From contig NC_088176.1 in the NCBI RefSeq assembly GCF_028769735.1, positions 19,157,501-19,221,500 of the forward strand: DNA of 64,000 nucleotides. The letters run 5' to 3'. The translations under genes and the position numbers were made by a program. Origin of the DNA: Zonotrichia leucophrys gambelii (Eukaryota > Chordata > Aves > Passeriformes > Passerellidae). The notes beneath the pieces were generated by a model. The model was not told the origin of the DNA. It worked only from the letters and a program-made list of their open reading frames with translations, and ran no database searches. Positions 11,601 to 23,031 of this stretch are shown one piece after another. Position 1 is the stretch's first letter. Each line of letters starts with the position of its first letter.

Positions 11601-14600
11601 GCTGCATGAACCGTGGATGTTGAAAAACATTGCGGCATCGCAGTGAATTTGAAGGGTGACAGGTACAACGTTCTCACAGCCACGTTGTCCTTTCACAAAA
11701 TACATTTTATCCCAAAGAATAAAGCTGCACCCTCTGCGTTAGGGGAAATGGTCACAAGTGATGTAAAGCATAAAGACACCAGTATACAGAATGATTCTCT
11801 TGTGGTCCTGTTTCAGCTAATTCAGCTTTCCTTTCCCATAAAGGGGTTCCCTCATTCATGGCTTGAGCCTGGCAGGCATAGGATGGACTGTCAACTCCTC
11901 TGCAGGCACTGAAGTGATTTCACAAACAGTGGCCGTGAGCCGAAGACCTCGCACAGGTGACACGTCTGCTCCGGTAAGGGCCCCGTGCCAGCAGAGTATC
12001 CAAGTGCAGCTCTCCAGGGTAGATCTAGAGGGGAGGGCAGGGCCTGGCCACTGGCATTTATTATCTTCTATCACTGTAGTTTACTGGGACTAAGCTATGA
12101 ACAAAAGTCCTATGTTAATTTTAGAGCATTAAGCAGTTAATTGTGTAAACACTCACAGTGACCTCAGTCTGCTTTCCCATAGCAGCCACACTGTGAAAGC
12201 ACTTTCAGGGACTTCTTTAGCGAGAAAAACAAAAAATATGGAAGCACTGAAATTGTCTGTGAACTGTAATTTAGCCTGGAAAGTTTTCTTTTAAGCTAGC
12301 AAAGTTTGAGTCTAATAGTTCAGTAGAGTATAGCCACAGCTCATTTTCTGTCCTGCACATGTGTTTTGAGAAGTTCCCTCTGGGCCTGTATGTCACAGGC
12401 TGCACTGAGGGGGCCTTATATCCCAGAGCAATGCACTTCCCCAAGCACAGACACACCAAGCAGCATAAGACATGCTCTGTGCTTTTTCAGAAAAAAAATT
12501 CAGAGAGAGCTCAGTGAACCATCCCTGTCCCATTATTCACTCACTGACACTTGAGCTAAATGAACCTTCTCAGATCAGATTTACATAAACTTGCTCTAAC
12601 CTGTTCTGAGAAACATCCAAGGATACAACACCCACCTCCTTCCACTTGCAGATACCTCTAGTCATCGGTAGGCAAATTTATGATCCCATAAAAGTTGATA
12701 TACAGTTCCTTAGTTCAGAAACATTCTTCTAAATTGCTTGAGTCTGTCTTGTTAGTAAGAAGTCCAAGGCTCACAGTCATTCCCACTCCATCACACTGAC
12801 CATTTAAGAATGATTACTGAACTTGGAGTTGAAAGAACCTTCCAAAACAATCTAGCTGTATGCAAACAGTTGAGATTCTTGCCTTTTTTTTTTTTTTGAG
12901 GAAGACAGATTCATACCAACTTTTCTTCAATATACCATAAGTACCTATTTCATACACCACAAGAGCAATGGTACTTTTAGAGGGATATTATTTCTACATT
13001 TGTTTTACAAAAAGCCCCACCAAGCCAACAAAATAAATTTGACATTAACATGTTGGGAAGGAGAATACAAGGGGATGGAGATTGTTGAGATTGCTAGGTT
13101 CTCAGGACTGACAATAGGGTGGGAAACTGGCCAAAGCATCTAATACAGAAAATGAATAATTTTCACATTCACAGTTTGAGAACTGATACCACTTTTCTCT
13201 GCCTGAGGTGAGGAAATGTGTATGCCATGCAACGTTATGTGATTCAAATAAGCACTGCTGGCATTTCAAACTAAGCCTGACTTAATGAGATGACATGCAG
13301 TGCTCCACTGCTCACTCCTTGATAAAAAACCTCAGTGTTTAAAGACTGGGGTTTGTCAGAAAATGACAGGGATTGCCAGGAGCTGAAGCTCTCATGTTCT
13401 GACACTGCAAAACTGTAAGGCTGTGAGCAGAGCAATAGGAGTATCATTTCATCATATGCTTTTAAAAATAGATTCTGTGAAACATGTTACACAGAACCCA
13501 TATTGCAACAAGAAATGCAGAAGGACTTTCACAAATTCATTCGAATCAGTGTCAACTAGTGAAGTGATCTTAAAACCCACATTGCAATTATGACTGGAAG
13601 TTTAGAAGTATGGTAACATCTTTTCAGGAAAACTGAGCTCTCAGTAGAGTGATTTCTCTTGCCTTTGGGTTGTAGATAATTTTGTGCATTGTAAATCACT
13701 CACACAAAACTGAGCACATAGGATAAGTCTCCTAGTGAATCTTCCCCTTAACTATTGCAGATCATCACTAGAAGAAGTGTAGCATTTGAAAGTTTAATGC
13801 AGAAGGAGTTTTGATGTCCCGAGTTACATAGTTCTAAATTTGGCTGAGTGTCATGGGGTGGTTTTGTTTATAGGCTGCTAACTCTGGAAGACTCCTCTAG
13901 TTCGGAAATGCCAAACCTTTCTGGTTCCCATGGGACACCAGAATTGTCTGTTAGTAAGCTATATGACTGTTCCATGAGTTCTGTGTCAAACAGGCCTGGC
14001 CAGGTCCTAGTGGGGTTGAAATGAGAGAGCTGCACTGATGGGAGCATGATGACCCTGGGAACCTCTCTGGCCAATGACCATACCAGTTTCTCTAAATGCA
14101 AGGCTGGTTTCCTTCCTGGGAAGAACTTGGTGCTTGTACCAAGAATTTGTCCACCCAGCAGCTCTGTAGACCCCAAGGGGAAGGAATGGTTAAGAAACAG
14201 CTTTTTTCCACCCTGTTCAGTCCAGGCTCAGTACTGATAGCCAAAGCAGGACTTGTGGGCAGCCCCCTTCTGCCCCTGCTTCTGTAGGAGCTCTGTGATT
14301 CTTAGAACTCCCCTGAGTTTTGGGTTATCAAGTGCCCCTTGTTGCAGCTGCATCAGCTCTAGAATGGCTCATTTACTGAGCACAACAACGGGCTCCTGTT
14401 TGGGCAGGATTCCATTGGCAGTCCATGCCTGACCTGGAGACCTTTGATATTTTGGCTGGCAGACTACTCGTCTGTGCCCTGCTTGGTATTTCCCTGTAAA
14501 ATATACTCTAGGATGTCCTTTCTTTAGGAGACATTACCCTTCCTCCCACTCATTCCTGAGTCAAGTCCAAGCATCATTGCATATGCTCTTGGCTGGAAGG

Positions 14601-15016
14601 TCCACCCCTTTCTGCAGGGAGTGTACAAGCCCACTCCCTGTTTCTTCCTCACTGGACAGCACAGTCTTCCAGCTCAGAAGGGGTCCCTGGTTCCTGCAGC
14701 TGGACACATCTGCATTTCCAGTTTTGCTTCCCAGAGGGGACTTGTTAAATGTACGGTACAGCTGCATACTGACAGCATCAACACAGTCAGGAGAGGCCCA
14801 AGATACTGGGCTCCTTTTTCCAGTAGATCCTCATACTGCAGTTTTTTATGGATATCTTTGTCTGCTGTTACCCAGAGATGACAAGACATTGGAGAAGTTT
14901 GTGAATTGTTCTCATGGGAAGAGCACACTTGCCTATACCATACCTGCATTTTGATCTTGATATTTTTATTTTATTAAAATTACATGGAGTTTTTCCTTCT
15001 TTTTTTTTTTTTAAAG
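11601..15016. other. Probable first intron of CUEDC2
   Basis: No coding exon is recognised between the CpG island and the acceptor at 15016. It includes a poly(T) run near 12884-12898. I looked for the miR-146 seed-containing sequence expected upstream of CUEDC2 by synteny and did not find it. Confidence 0.4.
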
Positions 15017-15034
15017 GAAAAGGCTTAGAGAGAT

Positions 15035-18000
15035 ATGGAGATTGAAAGAATCATTCAAGACACACTGACACGCTTCATCCAGTCCCACATCCCTGCAGCA
15101 GATCTCAGGTATGTTGAGATAGGCAATTCCAGTATTGTGCTCCTGCACTGTCACTCTGTGCATTATACTGAATTCTGTAGTTTTCCTGTACTTTGTGTTG
15201 CTCCCTCTCAAGTCAGATCCAGGATGTAGGTAATTTGTACAGGCTCTGATGGGAATGCTGGAATAACTATAGTTTAGCATTGCAATCTAGCAATGGCATT
15301 TCTTTGATGACCAAGATGATTAATTTCCTGTCCAGTAATACCCATTAGGATATGGGATTTCCTTCATTCCACAGCGCTCCCAAATGGCTTTCTGAGCAGG
15401 ACCATCTCTTTCAGGCCTCTCTCTGTTTTGAGCTCTGCCTGCATGCAGAGATACAGCCACCTTGAGGCTGGACCACAGCAGTGAGTTTTGCAGCTGGTGG
15501 CAGCAGTGACACCAGTGTGGAGTGCAGCAAGCAGAGAACCCTGTATCCCACAGAAAGGGTGACTCACCTGAAATACCAGTCAATATAGAACAGCCAAGGC
15601 CTTGAACACGTGGAGTATTTTGGTTAGCTCTGCTGAAGCACCCACAGGAGCACAGCCTCTGGAGCACACACTGGGACTTTCATTCAGTGCTGCCCAGGAA
15701 GCAGGACCACATGCACTATTTATCTGTTAATGCTTCCCTCTCAGCCACTGACCACCTGCTACTTGGCCTTAGGGTTGGTATCTCCTCATAATGTACAGTC
15801 ACATAGCTCCTGCTGCTGTATTAGAAAGACACAAGGTTAGGCAGAATGGGGATGGAGAGAGGAAAAAATGGGCCTGTTGACCTTGCTATCTGTGTTGTCT
15901 TTGTCTCCAGTGGGATGGATGATGTTTTCTTCTCTTACATCACGGGTGTCCTGGAAGAGCTGGGCTCACCAGAGTCCTCTGAAGAGACTTTTGACATGGA
16001 CACCTTTGTGGAAATGATGGAGGCATATATCCCTGGTTTTGCAGAAATCCACAGGTATGTGATTGTTACTGGTTTGTATGTGTATGCCATGCATCAAGGG
16101 CCTGGCCCCAAGACCCCCAATACTACAAATTCTTTTGTTATACCCAGATGAAAATGTATTAGTACTAAACCTGAGCCATCATGATAAGTCACCCTTTGCC
16201 TGAATACACAGATGCTAATCCTAATATAATTTGCAACTAGGTCCTTGGTAATCTGAAATACCGGTTGATTTTACTGGGCTTCCCATCAAGCCTTGTCTTT
16301 CTATAAAATGGTAGCCAAGTAGGAGAGGCTAGTGCTTTTATTCCTCATGCTTATTATACAGCTTCTGTCTCTTGCAGTGGGGATGTTTGTGAAATGATGT
16401 TCTCCCTGTCAGAAAGGCTTTGTGAAGCTCGCAACAAAGGTGAGTTACACAAACAATGTCAGCACAAGATCTGTACATGTTTTTAGCCTTAATATTTGGA
16501 GTTGAACAATGTCACAGAAAAAGTACAAACTTGTTTGCCACAGTTAGGAACTCATAAGGTAGCCCAAATTGATTGACAGGTTTGGGGTTTTTTTTCCAAC
16601 AGGTTTTTCACATCAACAAATGGGAGATGGGAGGTTAGAGTCATATGGAATACTGTCCAAGACATACTGAAGTGAAAAACACTTGATTAATTCTCGAAAT
16701 ACCTGTATTGAGATCAAAGCCAGAGTAATAACAAAGAAATAACTAATTCAGGGCTGCTTGTTGAAATTCTGCTGTAAGTTAATTCTGAAAGAGGATTTCT
16801 GCCTGCCTCTGATAGCCATCTGCCTAAGTAGCAATACCACTGGGCAGCCTTTAGCAGGTACATCATCAAATAGGGTATCCAGCTGAGTGCATGTATCACA
16901 TCTAACTTTGAGCATCCTCAAAGCTCACTTCCTGTTCATCCATGAACCCTGGCACAGATGCAAAATCAGTGATGTGCTCTGACCTGCACTGTGCAGGACT
17001 GCTGAAGACTACGCTGTGACAATGGCCCTTTCTAACCTCAGCATTCACAGGCCAGCTGGATTGCTGTATCAATTAACTCCATGGGTACTTTCCACTAAAG
17101 AACAGACAGGTTGCAGTGCCTGGATATCAAATCTTTCAGGACATAACCAGTCTGAGTTTTGCTGGTCTAGCAACATCACTGCTGCCTTGCCAGAAGGCTA
17201 TACAATGTAGAATAGACAGTCCTGTCTTTTATCTTTCTTGCTGCTTTCTTGAACTTGACAAAATCTTCTGCCCTGCTCCCCTGCATCCTACCCTTTGAGG
17301 ATCCTGATGTAGCCAGAGTGTGGAAGGAAAGCACCATTCGAGTCTTAGGACAGAACAAAAGTGAAATGGTTCTTCCTACCATGGGAAAAAGAGCCTGTAA
17401 AAAAAGGGATGCATCAGAGTAACCTGATCACAGGATGTGCTGGCTTGCATGCAGCCTGAGGACTACCACAGTGTATTCCCAAGTTTAAAAATCAAAACTA
17501 CACCTTAGTTCAAAGAGCAAATACCAGGGAATTCTTAGAAATAGTAGTATCCACAACCGAAGCACTAGTGGACTGAGAATTGAAAAGTATAATTGAATTT
17601 GCAAGCAGTCCATGCCCTTTACAGCCTGGAAATGCAGAACTCGGGCACTCCAGCATGTGCTAGCACTGGCTTCCTGCAGATCAGTGGGAGCAGAGCTGCA
17701 GCTGTCCCTGCTGAGGGCAGGAGAAACAGTAGTCTTTCCAAGTATTGTCACTTAAGAAGAGATTTGCTTTGGCACACAATGCACTAGCAATCTAATGCCA
17801 ACAGAAAGCACAGAGCTCTAGCCTTAGTGGGACTGTTCCTCAGGAGATATCACTGTGTCTTTAAGAAAAACTTGGCCAAAAGGCTGTGGAAAGCAGGAGT
17901 GAAGCATCCTCTGAAGATCTCACCAAGGGCCAGGAGGCTGGAGCTGGAGCCTGCAACGGGGAAAGACTGTGCACTGTAACAGACGGAGCCGGGGCCCAGG

Positions 18001-21000
18001 TATGAGTACCCTGCAGAGGAGCAGGAGCACTGGGACAGGCACACAGCACTAGGCTACCAGCACCACCTGAGGGCATTTTCCAGCTCTGGACAGCATAGGC
18101 TGTGACACAGCATCACTTGTGTCCATGATCCTCTCCACTCTATGGCCTGAGCAAGACTGTCAGAAAATTATATGCTGACAGACTGTGAGCCAATGCTCTG
18201 GCTCATCCTTTTCAGTGGCTGGAAAGGGTAAGCAAGAGCAGTGGCTGAGAGAGCCTGTCCCAATGCCTTCAGAAATCCCACAGCAGCTACAGGTACTGCA
18301 GTACCTTCTACATCAACCCCAGCTTCCTCCCCCACACCCTCCTTGCTGTTGCTCCAGTACTGATCTATTCCTGCTCTGCAATACAAGCATTCTGTGTCCA
18401 CAGCGTTCTAGCAAATGCTGCTATGGTGATGCCTTCTGATGTAGCATCAGGTCAGTGTTTGCAAGCCCCTTTCCTTTCTAATCAAAGTGCACATAACTTA
18501 CAAGGTGGGCAGGAGTCAGGCATTCGCACCACAGGGTCCAGGAAGCTCACTCACTCTTAAGCATGGATGAGTCAGGTTATGGGAGCCCTGCTTTAAAGCA
18601 AGGTGAAATACAGAGGGAGGAGATCAAAGGAGAGTGAGAGGAGATGGTGCTTCCAAAGATACAGTCCCCTGTTAGCTTCAAGAATCAGATTTAGTAATGA
18701 TGGTAAGGAGAGCTTTCAGCAAAAGGCAAGCTGAATCTCCTGACTATGAAAAAACAGAGGCCCTTTTCAGTAGCCCTCTCCTCACTGCTGCCTCTGTCTC
18801 TTTCTCCAACTAGGAAGGTGCTGACTTGAAGGATGGGGTGGAGCTGCTCCTGGAGATGTTCCCAGCCTGTACTGTGAGCCAGGCAGAGAAGGCTCTCGCC
18901 ATGACCTTGGGGAACTTGGAAGAGGCAGTGCAGTTAATTGTGGAGGAGAAGGTGCAAATTGGCCCAGCAGGTGCGAGTGTGAAGGTACTGTACTCTGACC
19001 AGGGTGGCAGTGGGCCAAGGAGCAGGGCAGAACTCAGGGACATACAGGTGCCACAGATCTCTGCTACAAGAAGAAATTTTGACTGCAGAAACTTTATGCA
19101 CAATAAGCCAGGAGGATCATGCAGAGCAACAGCTCCTCTCCCTCCCCTGGCTCTATTAATATAGGCTGTGCCCACCAAGGCAGGACCCCCATGGAGCTGT
19201 GGCTGGCACCCCTTTCCCCCTGGAGTGCTCCACCAGCAGCTGGGTTCACTGAGCTAGCAGGTAAGCTGTATGCCCTGTTGTTTTGCTATTCACACACCAG
19301 CTTGTCTCCTCCCAGGAACTGGCACGGCCCCGCAGAGCACCCAACCACGAGGAGCTAAAACAGGTCATCCTACAGAAGTAAGTACCCAGCAGCAAAGAAC
19401 CCCTTGTTTTGCTCCAAATCAATGAAGAGGTAGCAGTCTGGGGAACAGTGTGGTCTGTAAAGAACTAGGGGTGGGTATTGGCTGAACACATCTAAGCACA
19501 GACACAATCATCAGCTGGGAAGAAGGAAAATAAAAATGAAAAAACCAACTAACCAAACATATACACACAAAAAACCCAAACAACCCACAAAACCTAAACA
19601 ACAGAACAGGTTTGGTTTCTTTTAGAGCTCTGGCACAGAAACACATGACCTGTACCAGCTGGGTCACAGCACTGGCTGCGTGCAAGGTTTCAGCCTCCTA
19701 CAGATGCAGTGTAAGTCACAGCGCTGTTAGCTGAGGTCCTGGTTAAAGGTTCAAGGCACAAACATCATGCTGCAGCTCAGGTAACAAACACATGGTGACC
19801 TGTAGAACTACAGTAACTCATTCATACCTCCATTCTTGGAGACAGTCCAAACAAGGTTAAAAATACCTTCAAGAGACTGCCTGTACAACAGCATTGGGAA
19901 GATTAAATCTCAATTGCTGAAGGTGTGAATTCAATGCATTTAAAGAAACCTCTCTGAAGTCCTATGGACTTCTTGGGAACGAAAGTAGCTTAAGACTAGT
20001 TTACCTATATTCATTTCTAAAAGCATTCAAACAGAATTCTCAATGGGAGAACCCACACTGTGGTTTCATCTATCTGCGTTAAGATCACATCTTTCATGAG
20101 TATCCTCATGTGCAGGCATACAGCTTCCACACGTCTATCCAGCCACATCTCCACTTTACATTCTCCCCAGGGACAAAATAAACAGTCAATAGGCTAGGAA
20201 CGATAAAGCAAGGCAGAACAGCATCCAGGCAGAAGTAGTAATCCTTGTCCTTGCCCATCTCCTGTGCATGCTCATTTCAGAGGGACAGGCAAGGGAACAA
20301 AAAATCACCAGCTTCTTGTTATGTTTCTGAGAACTTCACTTTAATGACATTTTGGCAACATCCTGTACTTTAAACATCACTCAAGCACAGGTACAGAAAG
20401 CAGATCGCCATAGCTGAAGATACACAAGAGTAACTATACTAACTACTGAGGGAGAAGTCATGGTCACCTGTGCTGAACCAGCACCAAAATCTCAGAGTAG
20501 CAACTCAGCAGTACAGCAAGCAAATGCTTGGACCCTGATGTTTCAGTTACATAGGAAATGAGGTGATGCTTTTATCAAGTTGCTTCCAGCACAGACCTGT
20601 TTCATAGTCAAGTAGTAGGAGGAGTGTGAAAGGAACACCATCATTCAGGGCAAAAGCAGACAGATTGGTCCTGTAATCTCACCTATTTCTCATTTGGCTG
20701 CCATCACTAGCACTGAGAAGGAACAAAGCTGCCCCGATGGCAGATCACAGCAGACCTCAGTACCTCTCTCAGTTCTGCAGTGGCTGTCAGCATTCTCAAC
20801 CACCTGAGTTTTCAAGACCCTTCACATACAGCCAAGGATACCACTCCAGGAGAATCCCACTAGATTCTCACCAGAAGGGTGACATACTTCTTGCCCATTT
20901 CACCCAGAGGGGAACATCAAGTTTTCCTAGCTGCAATCTAGGCAAGTAGGACACAAACCAGCCAGGGGAGAAGGGACATAGGCTGGGAGTAGCCCCCAGC

Positions 21001-21619
21001 AATGTATGTTAGAGTGTTCATTGAATGCTTCTTGTGTTTCAGATACATGATGGTGGATAGTGCAGACGACCAGAAAACACATCGGCCAGCTCCACCCAAA
21101 GAGGTAAGCAGGCCCAGCTCACCAGCAGTTTAAATGTCCCAAAGGTTAAAATAAAACCAGGCTGCAAGTCCAAAAAACACAACAGGGCAGGCCAAAGGCA
21201 GGTCTCTTCATAGAACCTGTCAGTCAGAGAGGGAAGATTAGCTCAGCTAAGGTGCTGCAGGAAATGTCAGTTCTTACCTTTGCTGACTACCATGGCTCTT
21301 GCTCCCTCCCATCAGATAGCACCCTTCCCAGTTTTGGCCAAGATTCCCAACACAGACAATGGTAAAGCAGCCCACCCACCTCCCATAGTGCAGCTCTGCT
21401 TTTGCTTGCCCCCTCCATTTCTCTAGCAGTGTGGCTGTCCATCCACTTGGTGTTGATATCTTTCCTCTCCAGGCTCCCAAGAAGTTGATCCGCTATATTG
21501 ATAACCAGGTGGTGAGCACAAAAGGAGAGAGGTACAAAGACATCAAGAAGCCTGAGAGTGAGGAGATGAAGAGAACCTACATCAGCCTAAAACCAGCCAG
21601 GAAGTATAAGTTCCACTGA
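15035..21619 (+). CDS. CUEDC2: CUE domain-containing protein 2
   Basis: Eight coding exons, all with GT-AG introns and matching phases: 15035-15108, 15911-16054, 16378-16439, 17866-17999, 18814-18984, 19316-19377, 21043-21103, 21473-21619. Together they give 284 residues; human CUEDC2 is about 287. The first coding exon follows an acceptor after a long T tract (exon from 15017). The N-terminus [20 protein letters not shown] and the segment ending [12 protein letters not shown] match the conserved N-terminal region. The CUE domain lies at about residues 144-190 ([20 protein letters not shown], then LEEAVQLIV). The C-terminus, with [19 protein letters not shown] and ending [10 protein letters not shown], is nearly identical to mammals. 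Exon 4 is the diverged acidic/Ser-rich linker. CUE domains bind ubiquitin. CUEDC2 is known as an adaptor in steroid-receptor degradation, IKK dephosphorylation and APC/C control. The gene is convergent with FBXL15. An alternative stronger-looking donor at 18970 breaks the frame and was not used. Confidence 0.95.
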
Positions 21620-21960
21620 CAGCCAGGTCCTCCAGCTCTTCAACCTTCCACCTCACTGCCAGGCATGGCAGGATGGATGTGTGGTGCTAGGAGTGAGGTC
21701 GACTCCACCTGCCACTAACTTGAACTAACCTGGAAGCCAGGACACTGCTTTCAGCTTCCTCAACTAACCTGGCTGAGCAGACTTCTCTCCTTGTGTAGCT
21801 ATCCCTCTGCCCCCAGGGGCACACTGCAGTGGCTCTCCAGGACCTGGGCATTCTCTGCTATTCCTTGCATGGGACATTTTTAGATCTGAGATGTGGCATG
21901 TGCTTTTGCAGCAACCTTTTTAACAAGTCTTTGTGCACTGTTGCTTTGAGTGCCAGTATT

Positions 21961-21966
21961 AATAAA
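21961..21966 (+). terminator. CUEDC2: CUEDC2 poly(A) signal
   Basis: AATAAA about 340 bases after the CUEDC2 stop codon, followed by a GT-rich stretch (GAGTTGGTGTGTAG) suitable as a downstream element. Confidence 0.75.
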
Positions 21967-21989
21967 GATGATGTGAGTTGGTGTGTAGT

Positions 21990-23031
21990 TCAGCCAGAGC
22001 GTGCACATGCTTTAAAACACTGCCTCCAAAGACAGGAGCAGGGTCATCCTCTCTTCCTCTAATTACTCTCTTCACGTTCTCAAGATGCAGCTGCTGTTTG
22101 ATTAATTGCCTAGCAGATAAAAGGGCTTAGGCTCAGCTCCAGCACTAGGCTCCCCCTGCCAACACAATCTGCAGCTCTCTCCATAAACTCCAGCTGATAG
22201 CAGAGTCAGTGCTCCTGCCATTTCTCACCACTGTTGAGAGCCAAAGCTCCAGCCACACAACAGGGAGCAAAATACAGTAGCAGGCCTGGGCACTACTAAA
22301 ATAGTCAGATGCTCGAAGAAACAAATGACAATGACCAACTGCTTTCAGTGACAGCACAGCTAGGTTTGGCATTTTTCTGTCAGTCAAACTGCCATCTGGA
22401 GCACAATTCCCACCTTGTTACAGCCTAAACCAGCACACTAGGCCTGGGCAGACACACTGCCTATACTGGGGCCATGCTAGTCCTTTGGTGCCAGGCTAGC
22501 CAGTGGCTGTGGGCTGGAGCTTAGGCTCACTGCCCTCCTCCCGGAGCCCAGAGGGGCCAGCCCTCTCTCAAGAGGAGGGTTGGTAGCTATTCTTTCTGCT
22601 CCAGCTGGTCTGCTTTGTTCCACAGCTCCACTGGCATGCCCTGCACACCCACCCCAGGGGACAGTCCTCATCAAACACTCCCCTGCTTTCTGGACAGCTG
22701 CCGCTTAAAGATTTAAAATACAACAAATAATAAGTCCTATCTATCAGCTGGCCTGACCAAGCACCTGTTCAGCACCATGGTGTTCCTGCAAATCACTCGC
22801 TCTTTCCACACCACTGCAGAGGGAGTTACTTTCCCCAGAGGCACCAATGAAGTCCACTTATGAGCACTCAGTGGCTGCTACACAGCCCCAGAGGAAAGAG
22901 TGAGCCCCACTCAGGCCAGCCTCACCAATGGGACTGACCTCTCCCTCTGCACGTCCCTACAGCAGCCAGTTCCGGCATCCTTCTGGGATCCCAGCATTGT
23001 GTCAGTCCCCCCCTCCCCAGCAGCAGCAGTT
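21990..23031. other. Short intergenic gap between two convergent 3' ends
   Basis: About 1 kb shared by the 3' sides of CUEDC2 (+) and FBXL15 (-). It should contain the FBXL15 3' UTR. I found no clear AATAAA on the minus strand, so its poly(A) site is unresolved. Confidence 0.4.

Noticed and set aside
18961..18970. Alternative CUEDC2 donor CAGCAG/GTGCGA
   Set aside because: Splicing here is phase 1 and destroys the conserved [13 protein letters not shown] frame; the GAAG/GTACTG donor at 18984 keeps it.
22768..22790. REST/NRSE-like word TTCAGCACCATGG
   Set aside because: Only the left half resembles the consensus, the right half does not fit, and it lies in the 3' gap between two genes.
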